Of a stretch of DNA of 64,000 nt, positions 25,398 through 34,886 are shown in pieces. This DNA comes from Lishizhenia tianjinensis (GTDB lineage Bacteria > Bacteroidota > Bacteroidia > Flavobacteriales_D > Crocinitomicaceae): contig CALQIX020000012.1 in NCBI GenBank assembly GCA_943330745.2, positions 38,898 through 102,897 on the forward strand, written 5' to 3'. Numbering within the stretch: position 1 is the stretch's first letter; the number at the start of each line of letters is the position of its first letter. The position numbers and the translations under genes are program-made. Below the pieces are notes generated by a model. It was not told the DNA's origin. It made no database searches and saw only the letters and a list, made by a program, of their open reading frames with translations.

Positions 25398-26534
25398 ATG
25401 AAAAAAATAATTGGAAGTTTAAGTTTAGTCTTGCTCATTTTTGGGGCAACCGCACAAGAAAAACAAACGGTGCATAGTGTTATTGTCGAATGGCGTGATC
25501 TCGAATGGTACAAAACACAAGAAAAATTGTGGAAAGCAGAAATTGATAAAAACAAAAAAAATAACGAAGCATGGATGAACTATTACAGTGCGGTTCGAGC
25601 AATACGCAATTGTAGTTATGACAATCAGAAAGAACTGAAATTATATACAGAATTAGGTCATAAAATAGCGAATGATTTATTTGCCACGCTACCAGAAAGT
25701 TTTGAAGCAAATTATATCATGTATTGGGATAGAGGCTTGGGTGATAATGATGAAAAATTCTTAGCTAAAGCCTATCAACTAAAACCAAACGATCCGCGTG
25801 TTTTATTAGATTATTTGATAAATTCAGAAATTAAGCGAGACAAGGAAACTTTTTCTAGAGTAGCGAGGAAATTGTTTGAAATTAATCGAATTTCTTCAGG
25901 AGCATTGAACTGGGGCTATAATGTTTTAACTGAAGTTACAGAAAATGGAATCGTTTTTACAGCGGGTGATAATGACACGTATGCGCTTTGGATTGTTCAA
26001 GAAGCGTTGAATTATCGTAAAGATTTAACCGTCATCAATACATCCATGATTCAATTGGATGATTACCGTGCTAAGTTGTTCAAAGAAAAAGGAATTACCC
26101 CATTTGATTTTGATAAAAATGAACTATTTGAAACTAAACTTTTTAAACATATTTTTGAAAATAACGCAAAAATTTCCGTTCATGTTTCTACTTCGGCTTC
26201 CGCACAATTTACAGATACCACGATAACTGAAAATTTGTATCTAACAGGCTTGACTTATATTTACAGTAAAGTGGATGTGGAGAATATTGCTGTGATCAAG
26301 CGTAATTTTGAGAAACGATTCCTTCTCGATCATTTGACAAAGACTTTTTCATATAGCTATGGCGATTTAGATTCTCGCATCAAACATATGTATCTTCCTG
26401 GATTAATGAAACTCTATTTTCATTCTAAAACTGCAGACGATTTGGAAGGAATTGTATACTACAAAGGTCTGATTGATGCAATTGCAAAGGAATTAAAAAT
26501 CGAAGCAGAGATTCATAAAGCATTAGCTGAGTAG
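25398..26534 (+). CDS. Secreted protein with DUF2723-like C-terminal motif
   Basis: A 378-residue protein with a clear signal peptide (KIIGSLSLVLLIFGATAQ). The first half is helical and tetratricopeptide-like (LAKAYQLKPNDPRVLLDYL). Around residues 180-218 is a segment (ENGIVFTAGDNDTYALWIVQ, then VINTSMIQLDDYR). It closely resembles the soluble part of large DUF2723/PF11028 membrane proteins (putative protein O-mannosyltransferase-like), where a GDNDT motif recurs. No membrane glycosyltransferase part is present. The ECF sigma factor starts one base after its stop, so they share a transcript. Function unknown; resemblance is by eye. Confidence 0.68.
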   Translation: MKKIIGSLSLVLLIFGATAQEKQTVHSVIVEWRDLEWYKTQEKLWKAEIDKNKKNNEAWMNYYSAVRAIRNCSYDNQKELKLYTELGHKIANDLFATLPESFEANYIMYWDRGLGDNDEKFLAKAYQLKPNDPRVLLDYLINSEIKRDKETFSRVARKLFEINRISSGALNWGYNVLTEVTENGIVFTAGDNDTYALWIVQEALNYRKDLTVINTSMIQLDDYRAKLFKEKGITPFDFDKNELFETKLFKHIFENNAKISVHVSTSASAQFTDTTITENLYLTGLTYIYSKVDVENIAVIKRNFEKRFLLDHLTKTFSYSYGDLDSRIKHMYLPGLMKLYFHSKTADDLEGIVYYKGLIDAIAKELKIEAEIHKALAE

Positions 26535-26535
26535 G

Positions 26536-27135
26536 ATGTTTGGTCTTAAAAAAGACATACAATCTTTTACTGATGAATCACTCATGCAGATGCTCGCCTC
26601 ACGCCGTCGCAATGAAGCGCTGACAGAAATTCATGCCAGGTACAGTAAAAAAGTACTTGGTTTTTTTCTGCGAATGACGAAAGGAAACGAAGATAAGTCC
26701 CATGATTTAGTGCAAGACTTGTTTCTTCGAATTCTAGAAAAACATCACTTGTTTGATCCTAAAAAACGCTTTTATACTTGGATGTTTACCATTGCAAGCA
26801 ACATGGTGAAAACATCGTTTCGAGAAAAAAATCACGAAGGTATTGAGGAAGGAAGTAAGGAATTTGACTTTCATTTCGACTTTACAGATAATCAAATGGA
26901 TAGAGAAATATTTCAACGTTCATTAAAAGAAGCAATCGAACAATTACAAGAACATCATCGAATGGCATTCATACTTCGTTACATGGAAGAAATGAGCGTG
27001 AAAGAAATTGCGGAAATTATTGATCAACCAGAAGGAACAGTGAAGTCGCGCTTGTTTTATGCGACGAAAAAAATCACACAATCATTAAACGAATTTACAC
27101 CTGATCAATCAGGGCAACACTTTAAATTGAGTTAA
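26536..27135 (+). CDS. ECF-type RNA polymerase sigma factor
   Basis: A 199-residue sigma-70 family factor of extracytoplasmic-function type. Region 2 is visible from SHDLVQDLFLRILEKHHLFD to FYTWMFTIASNMVKTSFREK, and region 4 as MSVKEIAEIIDQPEGTVKSRLFYATKKI. Only regions 2 and 4 are present. It begins 1 nt after the upstream secreted-protein gene and ends 1 nt before a single-pass membrane protein that is the likely anti-sigma factor. Targets cannot be named. Confidence 0.93.
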   Translation: MFGLKKDIQSFTDESLMQMLASRRRNEALTEIHARYSKKVLGFFLRMTKGNEDKSHDLVQDLFLRILEKHHLFDPKKRFYTWMFTIASNMVKTSFREKNHEGIEEGSKEFDFHFDFTDNQMDREIFQRSLKEAIEQLQEHHRMAFILRYMEEMSVKEIAEIIDQPEGTVKSRLFYATKKITQSLNEFTPDQSGQHFKLS

Positions 27136-27136
27136 C

Positions 27137-27700
27137 ATGGAATTAGGTTTAAAAAAAGAGCAAGAACATTTGTTGGAATTACAAGAAAAATTCTTTTTCA
27201 CAGAATTAACGGCAAATGAACAAGGATTTGTATTGAGTCAAACATCGAAAGAAGCATTTGACCAGGCCCACCTGTCTATATTGGAAGCTAAGAATTTGTA
27301 CGTTGTTCCGGAGGCCCGTCCGTTTGTTTTGACTGAAGTAAAATCAAATCGTTTACGTCAGTTTATTATTCCATTCGCTTCTGCTTCAGCGGCTGCGCTC
27401 CTCACTTTTTTCTTCTTTCGCAAAGAAACGGTCATTGTTAAAGTGGTTGAAAAGCCAATTTTCTCGATTGCGGACACGGTTTATCTGGAGGAAAAAATGG
27501 TTGATACTGTTTTTAAATACCGTGAAGGTAAAACAATAGTTGTTCAAGAAAAATCAAATCTTATACCTCACATTAAATTGACAGAGCACGTTAAATCCAA
27601 TGAAGCAATTCCACCTCTATCCGTTTTGGATTTAAAAAATAGGGGGGAATCAATGAAAGAAGATAAATTGGTTAGCTTGATGGATGGTGTAGTTTATTGA
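27137..27700 (+). CDS. Single-pass membrane protein, probable anti-sigma factor
   Basis: A 187-residue protein. The N-terminal cytoplasmic part of about 75 residues (ELGLKKEQEHLLELQEKFFF, TANEQGFVLSQ) is followed by one transmembrane segment (FIIPFASASAAALLTFFFFR) and then a periplasmic region of about 90 residues. This layout and its position 1 nt after the ECF sigma gene are those of an anti-sigma factor. No zinc-binding HxxxCxxC motif is seen, so it is not a standard ZAS-type protein. The role is assigned from context. Confidence 0.65.
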   Translation: MELGLKKEQEHLLELQEKFFFTELTANEQGFVLSQTSKEAFDQAHLSILEAKNLYVVPEARPFVLTEVKSNRLRQFIIPFASASAAALLTFFFFRKETVIVKVVEKPIFSIADTVYLEEKMVDTVFKYREGKTIVVQEKSNLIPHIKLTEHVKSNEAIPPLSVLDLKNRGESMKEDKLVSLMDGVVY

Positions 27701-27948
27701 GTTGAGTGTACATGCAGAGATCTGCTTCGTAGTGTAATATTATTCAATCATAAAGAATGATGTGATTGTCTGGATAATTAGTTTTAACAGATAAGAAATT
27801 GCAAGAAAAAGAAGTGGGGTAATCAATAATTTATTGGGGACTCATCTAAATTACTGGATTTTCACTTTGGCTTTAATAGGTTTAATATTGATTAGAAAAT
27901 AATCTTTAAATTGATTAATTATTCGTGTATTTAATTAAGAATGAATAT
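27701..27948. other. Intergenic region before the KilA-N gene
   Basis: 248 nt without a supported gene. The plus strand near 27825-27900 reads as a short hydrophobic end with a basic tip (HLNYWIFTLALIGLILIRK then stop) but lacks a start codon; it could be the remnant of a membrane protein. No terminator or promoter box is convincing. Confidence 0.4.
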
Positions 27949-28764
27949 ATGAAGAATGAAATTGAAGTTAAGGGAATAAAAGTGCGAGTAATTGAAAATC
28001 AGAATATAGATTACATCTCATTAACAGATATGACATTTGGAATGAGAGAAGGAAGTGGATTAATTGGAAGATGGATATCTAATAAAAACACATTGGAATA
28101 CATTGGTATTTGGGAACAAATCCATAATTCGAGTTTTAATTACCCTGAATTCGTGGTAATTGAAAATGAATCTGGTGTCAACCGATTTATCATGTCTGCT
28201 GGGCAATGGATAGAAAGAACTAATGCCATGGGTATCAAAGTGAAATCAGGTAGATACGGAGGTACTTTTGCTACAAAAGATATCGCGTTTGATTTTGCCA
28301 TGTGGCTGAGCCCAACTTTTCAACTCTACCTTATAAATGAATTCCAACGTCTCAAAGAAACAGAAGCAAATCAGAAAAACATCCAATGGTCAGTGCAACG
28401 AACTATTGCCAAGATCAATTATCAAATTCATACTGAAGCCATCAAAGAAAATTTAATTCCAGTTACCTTGACAAAAGAACAAGCATCCATGATTTACGCC
28501 AACGAAGCTGATTTATTGAATGTTGCCTTATTTGGAATAACAGCTCAAAAGTGGAGAGAGCAAAATCCATTATCCGAAGGGAATATCCGTGATCAAGCTA
28601 CCCTGGAACAGCTAGTTGTCTTAAGTAATATGGAAAGCATCAACGCTTTATTGATTCAGCAAGGATTACTATCGCATGAACGAATTTTACAATTGAATCA
28701 AGTAGCGATAAGTCAGATGAAATCGCTTGTGGGAGCGAAACAAATTAAAAGCCTAATAAAATGA
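27949..28764 (+). CDS. KilA-N domain-containing protein
   Basis: A 271-residue protein with an N-terminal KilA-N DNA-binding domain: DYISLTDMTFGMREGSGLIG, SAGQWIERTNAMGIKVKSGR and the closing TFATKDIAFDFAMWLSPTFQ. The C-terminal half is helical (VQRTIAKINYQIHTEAIKEN, then LTKEQASMIYANEADLLNVA), typical of stand-alone bacterial versions. KilA-N proteins are common in phages and mobile islands, but no integrase, phage or toxin gene is nearby. The ATG at 27949 fits the conserved start better than the GTG at 27925. Role unknown. Confidence 0.88.
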   Translation: MKNEIEVKGIKVRVIENQNIDYISLTDMTFGMREGSGLIGRWISNKNTLEYIGIWEQIHNSSFNYPEFVVIENESGVNRFIMSAGQWIERTNAMGIKVKSGRYGGTFATKDIAFDFAMWLSPTFQLYLINEFQRLKETEANQKNIQWSVQRTIAKINYQIHTEAIKENLIPVTLTKEQASMIYANEADLLNVALFGITAQKWREQNPLSEGNIRDQATLEQLVVLSNMESINALLIQQGLLSHERILQLNQVAISQMKSLVGAKQIKSLIK

Positions 28765-28842
28765 ATCTATTTCAAAAATTTCATTTCCAACCTTTCTTTC
28801 ATTTCCTCTGATTATTCCGTAATTTTGTAGTCACTTTATCTT

Positions 28843-31800
28843 ATGGAAAAATTTTCAAAAGCCTTTTTCTCAATGCGTATGATGACGCTTGCGATGCTTG
28901 TTTTTTTAGTTGCTATTGGAGCGGCAACTTTTATCGAATCGGCAAATGGAATTCAAGCAGCAAAAATATTGATTTACAATGCGTTATGGTTTGAGATTCT
29001 TCTTGTTTATCTCGGAATTAATCTAATTTCCAATATGGTAAAACATCAAATGTTTAAGCGCGAGAAAATAGCCATGTTATCCTTTCACTTGTCGTTTTTA
29101 ATAATCCTCATTGGTGCTGGAGTAACTCGATTTATAAGTTTCGAAGGATTAATGGTCATTCGAGAAGGTCAATCCGTTAATTATATCTATTCTTCTGATC
29201 CGCATTTGAGTATTCGCATCAATGATGGAAAGATGCAGTATAAGTTCAAAGAGAAAATGTTTATGTCAACTGTCACTTCAAATGATTTTCATATTCCAGT
29301 TGAATTTCCAAAGCACAAAACACCGATAGAAATTAATTACGTGAAATTTGAATCGAAGATGATTGATACATTGATTATCGACTCAAAAATTAATTCAACA
29401 TTATTGGATATTGTGACCAATGGAATGCAATCTAATTATGTTTCTAAAGATGATTTTGTGATGGCTGGAACGGTTCCAATCTCATTTGAAAAGGCAAATT
29501 CGCCAAAAGGAGGAATTGATATTCGTGAAAAGAATGGAGTGGTGGAAATGAAAACAGATTTAGACCTTCGTTTTTTACCGATGTCTGAAATGCAAAAAGC
29601 AAGACAAACGGGCGCTCCAGTTCCCGATAGTTTATTTACCGTCGTTCCCAAGAATGTTTGGACTGCATTTAAAACTACTACCTTATATCAATCCGGTGAA
29701 AATCAATTTGTATTCAAACAACTCTTGAAAAACGCCAAAAAAATACTCATGCCTTCTGGAAAAAAAGACAGGGGAAGTGATTATCTGACAATTGAAATTA
29801 AGGACGGAAATAATAAAAAAGTAGTCCAATTAAAAGGTGGCATGAATACGATTCCTGAGCATGTGATGTTTAATTTTAATGGATTGACCTATGAAATAGA
29901 TTATGGTTCAATAGAAATTCCACTACCTTTTTCCATGAAGTGCAGAGATTTTAAATTGGATAAATATCCTGGTTCTGAGTCTCCCTCATCTTTTTCGAGT
30001 GACTTGACAATCGAAGACCCAAAAAATAAGGTGAATCGAAAAGTTCGTGTATTTATGAATAATGTAGTTGATTATGGTGGGTATCGCTTTTTTCAATCTG
30101 CTTATGACTTAGACGATCCCAAAACTCCTGAAAATGAAGAAGGTACGCGCCTAAGCGTAAATCACGATTGGTGGGGAACAAACATTACTTATGTAGGTTA
30201 TTTATTAATGGCTATTGGAATGGTTCTTTCATTGTTCTCAACATCAGGTAGATTTAACGAATTGAATGGGAAATTGAAAAAATTAAAAGCGAAAAGAGCA
30301 AGTCTAACAGTATTAGTTTTAGCCCTTTCGTTGTTGCCCTATCAAAATGGTTTTTCACAAAATAATTCAGTTGATACGATTCATCAGCATGACGAGCACG
30401 ATGGGCATGATCATTCGATGCATAATCACTCCTCTACTGAAAATGAAGTCAATCAAGAGCCAAAATCTACTCAATCAACAAGTGCAGTAAAGGTTCCATT
30501 TTACGTTGTCTCCAAAGAACATTCAGATGAATTGGCAACCTTGTTAATACAAGATTTTTCAGGAAGAATTATTCCCTTTCACACCTTGTGCGATCAACTA
30601 TTAAGAAAAATTTACCGTTCAAATAAATACAATGAATGGAACGCGGTTCAAACCGTATTAAGCATGCACATGTATCCAACACATTGGATGAAACAACCCA
30701 TCATTCAAGTGCCTGCTCAGTTACGCGATCAATTGAAATTGAAAAAGGAATTTGCCAGTTTGGAAGATGTAATGGACAATACGGGTCAATTCAAGTGGTT
30801 GAAACAATATGAAGAAGCATTCAAAAAAGCAGATTCTCGCAAAAATGAGTTTGATAAGAAACTGATTAAGTTGAATGAGAAATTTGAGGTGGTTCAAGCA
30901 ATTTTTATGTGGAGATACATGAAATTAATTCCAAAATCAAATGACAAAGAAAATCGCTGGTTTACACCATTAAGTGTAGAGTTGGGTGCTTCTGATACAC
31001 TCATGTCAAGTGTGGTTTTGCGTTATTTATCTTTAGTAAATCAGGCCGCTCAAGATAATAAATATGGGCAGGCCACGGATTTGTTATCTCAATTTAAAAA
31101 CATGCAGCGGAAGGTAGCTAAGAATATCGTCCCAAATGAAACAGCTGTAAAAATGGAAGTTTCTTACAATAAAATGAACATCTTTAAAAATTCCTACAAA
31201 AGTTATTTGATGTTGGGACTTCTCATGTTGATTCTGTTTTTTGTACGCATTTTCATTCGACCAAGTTCTTCGTTTATTCGCATATCAGAGATTATCCGAA
31301 AATCGATGTTGTTTTTATTGATAGTGATTTTTGTTTATCATGGTGTTGGACTCGGAATGCGTTGGTATATTTCAGGTCATGCGCCTTGGAGTAATGGCTA
31401 CGAGGCGGTTGTATTCATTGCTTGGGTAACAATGATTGCTGGATTCTCTTTTATGAGAAAAAATGCGGTTATCATTGCCGGAACAGCTGTTTTAGCTTCC
31501 TTAATGATTTTTGTCACCGAAATGAATTTACTAGATCCTGAAATTACTCCATTGGTTCCTGTGCTTAAATCTTATTGGTTAATGATTCATGTTGCAATAA
31601 TCACTGGTAGTTATGGGTTTCTTGGTCTAGCTGCAATACTTGGTCTCTTAAATTTAATCTTATACATTTTCAGAACAAAAAATAACGGAGAAGTTGTAAC
31701 AATTAACATCAATGAATTGACTTATGTGTCTGAAATGACAATGACAATAGGTTTATTTATGTTGACAATAGGAACATTTCTTGGAGGTATTTGGGCAAAT

Positions 31801-32127
31801 GAATCGTGGGGAAGATATTGGGGTTGGGATCCGAAAGAAACATGGGCTTTGGTTTCTGTTCTGGTATATGCCGTAATTCTACATTTACGCTATATTCCTG
31901 CATTACGAGGGAAATTCTTATTCAATTTAGTAAGTTTCTGGGGATATAGTTCAATTCTATTTACCTTCTTTGGTGTGAATTTCTTTTTAGTTGGCTTACA
32001 TTCTTATGCACAAGGGGATGGGTTTGCCAAATTACCGAATTGGGTATATATAACTATAGGGCTTTTTGTTCTATTCACTTTTCTGGCTTGGTTCAGGAAT
32101 CGACAATACAAGAAAAATAAGGCATAA
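28843..32127 (+). CDS. ccsBA: Fused cytochrome c biogenesis protein CcsB(ResB)-CcsA
   Basis: A 1094-residue system II cytochrome c synthetase. The N-terminal ResB/CcsB-like part has membrane helices at the start (MRMMTLAMLVFLVAIGAATF), a periplasmic domain and VDYGGYRFFQSAYD. A linker with many histidines at about residues 515-531 (HQHDEHDGHDHSMHNH) follows. After a further soluble region of about 230 residues come the CcsA helices with the haem-handling WGRYWGWDPKETW motif near residue 990. CcsBA exports haem and attaches it to apocytochromes outside the inner membrane. Fusion is common in Bacteroidota; the His-rich linker is notable. It stands alone, with a terminator behind it. Confidence 0.93.
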   Translation: MEKFSKAFFSMRMMTLAMLVFLVAIGAATFIESANGIQAAKILIYNALWFEILLVYLGINLISNMVKHQMFKREKIAMLSFHLSFLIILIGAGVTRFISFEGLMVIREGQSVNYIYSSDPHLSIRINDGKMQYKFKEKMFMSTVTSNDFHIPVEFPKHKTPIEINYVKFESKMIDTLIIDSKINSTLLDIVTNGMQSNYVSKDDFVMAGTVPISFEKANSPKGGIDIREKNGVVEMKTDLDLRFLPMSEMQKARQTGAPVPDSLFTVVPKNVWTAFKTTTLYQSGENQFVFKQLLKNAKKILMPSGKKDRGSDYLTIEIKDGNNKKVVQLKGGMNTIPEHVMFNFNGLTYEIDYGSIEIPLPFSMKCRDFKLDKYPGSESPSSFSSDLTIEDPKNKVNRKVRVFMNNVVDYGGYRFFQSAYDLDDPKTPENEEGTRLSVNHDWWGTNITYVGYLLMAIGMVLSLFSTSGRFNELNGKLKKLKAKRASLTVLVLALSLLPYQNGFSQNNSVDTIHQHDEHDGHDHSMHNHSSTENEVNQEPKSTQSTSAVKVPFYVVSKEHSDELATLLIQDFSGRIIPFHTLCDQLLRKIYRSNKYNEWNAVQTVLSMHMYPTHWMKQPIIQVPAQLRDQLKLKKEFASLEDVMDNTGQFKWLKQYEEAFKKADSRKNEFDKKLIKLNEKFEVVQAIFMWRYMKLIPKSNDKENRWFTPLSVELGASDTLMSSVVLRYLSLVNQAAQDNKYGQATDLLSQFKNMQRKVAKNIVPNETAVKMEVSYNKMNIFKNSYKSYLMLGLLMLILFFVRIFIRPSSSFIRISEIIRKSMLFLLIVIFVYHGVGLGMRWYISGHAPWSNGYEAVVFIAWVTMIAGFSFMRKNAVIIAGTAVLASLMIFVTEMNLLDPEITPLVPVLKSYWLMIHVAIITGSYGFLGLAAILGLLNLILYIFRTKNNGEVVTININELTYVSEMTMTIGLFMLTIGTFLGGIWANESWGRYWGWDPKETWALVSVLVYAVILHLRYIPALRGKFLFNLVSFWGYSSILFTFFGVNFFLVGLHSYAQGDGFAKLPNWVYITIGLFVLFTFLAWFRNRQYKKNKA

Positions 32128-32150
32128 AAAAAGGGAGTCGAAACTCCCTA
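32125..32150 (-). terminator. Terminator for the HU gene, between convergent genes
   Basis: AGGGAGT and ACTCCCT form a 7-bp stem. On the minus strand the loop is the stable TTCG and a T run follows, so it terminates the HU gene at 32173. On the plus strand the trailing sequence is less T-rich, but it may also stop ccsBA transcripts. Confidence 0.8.
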
Positions 32151-32172
32151 ATTTCTTTAACAAATCGTTTGA

Positions 32173-32445
32173 TTAGTTAACGCTGCTTGACAATTCAGCA
32201 CCTGCTTTAAAACGAATAGTTTTTTTAGCAGCAATTTTGATTACATCACCAGTTTTTGGGTTACGACCATTTCTAGCTGCTCTTGCAGATACAGAAAAAG
32301 ATCCAAATCCTACTAATGAAATTCTGTCTTCACCTTTTAATGCTCCAGTTGCAGCAGTGATAAAACCATCTAATGCTTTTTTAGCATCAACTTTAGACAA
32401 TCCAGAGTTAACTGCGATAGCGTCGATTAATTCAGCTTTGTTCAT
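32173..32445 (-). CDS. hup: HU family DNA-binding protein
   Basis: A 90-residue histone-like nucleoid protein. The start MNKAELIDAIA, the dimer helices, the conserved SLVGFGSFSVSARAARNGRN and the arm motif R-N-P-K-T-G are all typical, and the end is normal. The ATG at 32445 is chosen; the open frame continues upstream to 32517 but that part is not HU-like. HU bends and compacts DNA as a dimer. It is a single-gene unit with a UUCG terminator. Confidence 0.96.
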   Translation of the reverse strand: MNKAELIDAIAVNSGLSKVDAKKALDGFITAATGALKGEDRISLVGFGSFSVSARAARNGRNPKTGDVIKIAAKKTIRFKAGAELSSSVN

Positions 32446-32707
32446 TTTTATTTGTTTAAATGGGTTAATAAATAATTTACTTCTACAAATATATTCGAAT
32501 ATCAATGTGCGCAACACTTTCAGTAAAAAAAAAATGTGTAAATGTTAATAAAACAGTGGTTTTGTTAATAAACACTGAGTTTAAGTGCGCAAAATCAGTG
32601 ATTTATCAAAATCAGCAAATTATTTGATTCTTTTAAGGTTATTAATTGCAACTCCTGCAAGAATGGAACATATAATGGGATATTTTATATACTGATTAAT
32701 TTTCGAT

Positions 32708-33484
32708 TTAAACCACTTTGTTTTCTTGCTTATGTAAAATTGTAGCGCTTGCCTGAGCTGTCGGCATAATTACAATATCATTCAGTGTAACATGCTTGGG
32801 TTGGGTAGCAGCAAAATAAATTACATGAGCTACGTCCTCGGCTTGCAGTGCGTCGTAACCATCATAAATAGAATCAGCAATGGATTCGTTCCCTTTAAAT
32901 CGCACGAGCGAAAATTCAGTTTCTGCTGCACCTGGCGCTATGTTAGTAACTTTGATTCCGTGCTCTACTAATTCAATTCGCATTGCTTTAGATAATGAAT
33001 CAACGGCATGTTTTGTAGCGCAGTACACATTTCCATTGGCATAAACCTCTTTTCCTGCTATACTACTGATATTGAATATATGTCCTTGGTTGTTCTTTTT
33101 TAATAAAGGAATAATTGCTTTTGAAACGTATAATAATCCTTTTATGTTGGTGTCAATCATTTGATCCCAATCGGATGTAGCTCCATTTTCTAATGAATCA
33201 CGACCTGCAGCCAAACCGGCATTATTGATTAAGAATTCAATGTTGTTTTTAACTTCATCGGGTAAATTAGCAACGAATGTATTTACTTCGCTTTCAATCC
33301 TTACATCTAATTCACCGATTTCAATGGCTATGCCAAACGATGCTTGTAATTCTTCCTTTAATGCGGTGAGTCTATTCAATCGTCGTGCGGATAACACTAA
33401 GTTATATCCGTTTTTCGCAAAAATTTCTGCACTAGCTTTTCCAAATCCAGAACTAGCACCAGTTATAAATACATATGAATCCAT
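32708..33484 (-). CDS. Short-chain dehydrogenase/reductase (YdfG-like)
   Basis: A 258-residue classical SDR. The Rossmann motif TGASSGFGK lies at the N-terminus, NNAGLA near residue 90, and the catalytic Ser (NISSIAG) and Y-x-x-x-K (YCATKHAVDSL) in the middle. It resembles the YdfG group that oxidises 3-hydroxy acids with NADP, but the substrate is a guess. The start overlaps the end of the upstream membrane protein by 22 nt, so the two are probably co-transcribed. Confidence 0.9.
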   Translation of the reverse strand: MDSYVFITGASSGFGKASAEIFAKNGYNLVLSARRLNRLTALKEELQASFGIAIEIGELDVRIESEVNTFVANLPDEVKNNIEFLINNAGLAAGRDSLENGATSDWDQMIDTNIKGLLYVSKAIIPLLKKNNQGHIFNISSIAGKEVYANGNVYCATKHAVDSLSKAMRIELVEHGIKVTNIAPGAAETEFSLVRFKGNESIADSIYDGYDALQAEDVAHVIYFAATQPKHVTLNDIVIMPTAQASATILHKQENKVV

Positions 33485-34782
33485 TTTCTTATTTTTTGAG
33501 ATTGATAGAAATGAAAGTTGTTTGTGTTTAGTAATGAAAGAATTCCAATTACTAAAAATGGCATAGCAGGTATTTTATAACGCACTAAGGCACCTAAAAT
33601 AGGAGTTGAAATCCCAATTATTGAATATAGAAATAGTGTGAATAAAAAACAAAAAGCTATAAAATTTACTGATCGTATTGGGTTTTTAACTTTTTGAATG
33701 ATAGCGATTAGAATTAATGACAATAATACAAAGTTTTCAATAATTGCTGGAATAAAAAGTGCATTTTTAATTTCAAATGGCCATGGTCTAGTCAAGCTAT
33801 TAATTATTCCCATTGGAACCGCCTTGATAATTGACAAAATATTTTCGTCCAAATAATCCATTTGAATGGCGCTATTTACATGAAAGGCAATTGACATGTT
33901 AATGAAATCATGTTGTTTTCGCACTAAAATATGTATGAAATTATAGTTTGGATTTAATAATCCCAGAACTACTGCAATTAGGGAAAACACTGAAAACACA
34001 AGGAGATATGCTTTCCATTTAAATCGTGTTGTTTCGCTGAAACACCAGCCAAGAATTGCCGGCAAAAAGGCAACGAAAACATAGAATTTCAATAAAACCA
34101 ATAAAAGAAAAGGAATAATTAATAAAACTATATAGATCCAGTTTTTAGTTAGAACTAATTTGTAAATGAAAAAACAAAATAAACCCATTGCAAACAATAA
34201 CAATGACTCTTTTAATATTCCGGAACTCCAAAAAATAACACTTGGTATGAAGAATACCGCTAGGTAAACTTTCCATTTGCTTTTCACAAAATGCAGGAAA
34301 AATCGAGCCATTCCAACGGACCCAATAAAAGCTATAAAATTCAATATAATGCTATGGACGTGGTAATTTCCGAAAGAGAAAATTCTTAAAACTGCATTTA
34401 CTCGAATTATCAACCGGTTGTCGTTGTATAAGCTGTTTTCATATGCACGATACCAATTATTCATTTTATCATAGTACAGATGGTCAAAATAACTTCCCTC
34501 GCAATTTATCCCGAAGAGCATTTTGAAAAAATCTGTTGGTTTAGTATAAAGCGCTTCATATAGGTAATAACTGTCGTCAAAATACTTAAATGTATCTGCC
34601 TCTATTCGGTTTTCGTAATAATAGGCGTAAATCAAATACACCAGAAATCCGCAAAAAACTTTGGCTAAAAAGGCAAAACGAAGCGCATTGGTTTTAATTC
34701 CGGATTCTTTTATAAAGGGAATTTTCCCGATTAAAAATAGTAGAAATAGCAGATAAGGTAAAGTAAGCAATAAATTTATCAT
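33463..34782 (-). CDS. Polytopic inner-membrane protein of unknown function
   Basis: A 439-residue protein with about ten hydrophobic segments, for example LPYLLFLLFLIGKI, VHSIILNFIAFIGSVGM and WIYIVLLIIPFLLLVLLKFY. A soluble loop of about 65 residues follows the second helix (YENRIEADTFKYFDDSYYLY) and may hold the active site. The shape resembles GT-C-like glycosyltransferases or polysaccharide polymerases, though I recognise no defining motif (the D-x-D/E-type sites are not clear). It overlaps the SDR by 22 nt at its 3' end. The ATG at 34782 is accepted because the first helix starts there. Confidence 0.7.
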   Translation of the reverse strand: MINLLLTLPYLLFLLFLIGKIPFIKESGIKTNALRFAFLAKVFCGFLVYLIYAYYYENRIEADTFKYFDDSYYLYEALYTKPTDFFKMLFGINCEGSYFDHLYYDKMNNWYRAYENSLYNDNRLIIRVNAVLRIFSFGNYHVHSIILNFIAFIGSVGMARFFLHFVKSKWKVYLAVFFIPSVIFWSSGILKESLLLFAMGLFCFFIYKLVLTKNWIYIVLLIIPFLLLVLLKFYVFVAFLPAILGWCFSETTRFKWKAYLLVFSVFSLIAVVLGLLNPNYNFIHILVRKQHDFINMSIAFHVNSAIQMDYLDENILSIIKAVPMGIINSLTRPWPFEIKNALFIPAIIENFVLLSLILIAIIQKVKNPIRSVNFIAFCFLFTLFLYSIIGISTPILGALVRYKIPAMPFLVIGILSLLNTNNFHFYQSQKIRKWIHMYL

Positions 34783-34886
34783 TCCGTATTCTTTCTATTC
34801 CACGCACATAATTAGCTACAAATTTAATCAAACCAACGTAACTCTTGTTTGAATTATTACAAGTATTTTCGTACATATTTTTGATC

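Noticed and set aside
27801..27900. Possible short membrane peptide ending LALIGLILIRK
   Set aside because: There is no start codon in frame, and the preceding in-frame stop leaves only about 32 codons; kept only as a possible relic.
27949..28764. Prophage or integrative element around the KilA-N gene
   Set aside because: No integrase, terminase, structural or plasmid gene and no attachment-site repeats were seen; flanks are ordinary chromosomal genes.
34845..34886. Longer N-terminus for the NTF2-like protein
   Set aside because: The extra residues precede a second good signal-peptide start (MRIFLNVV) and have no support.
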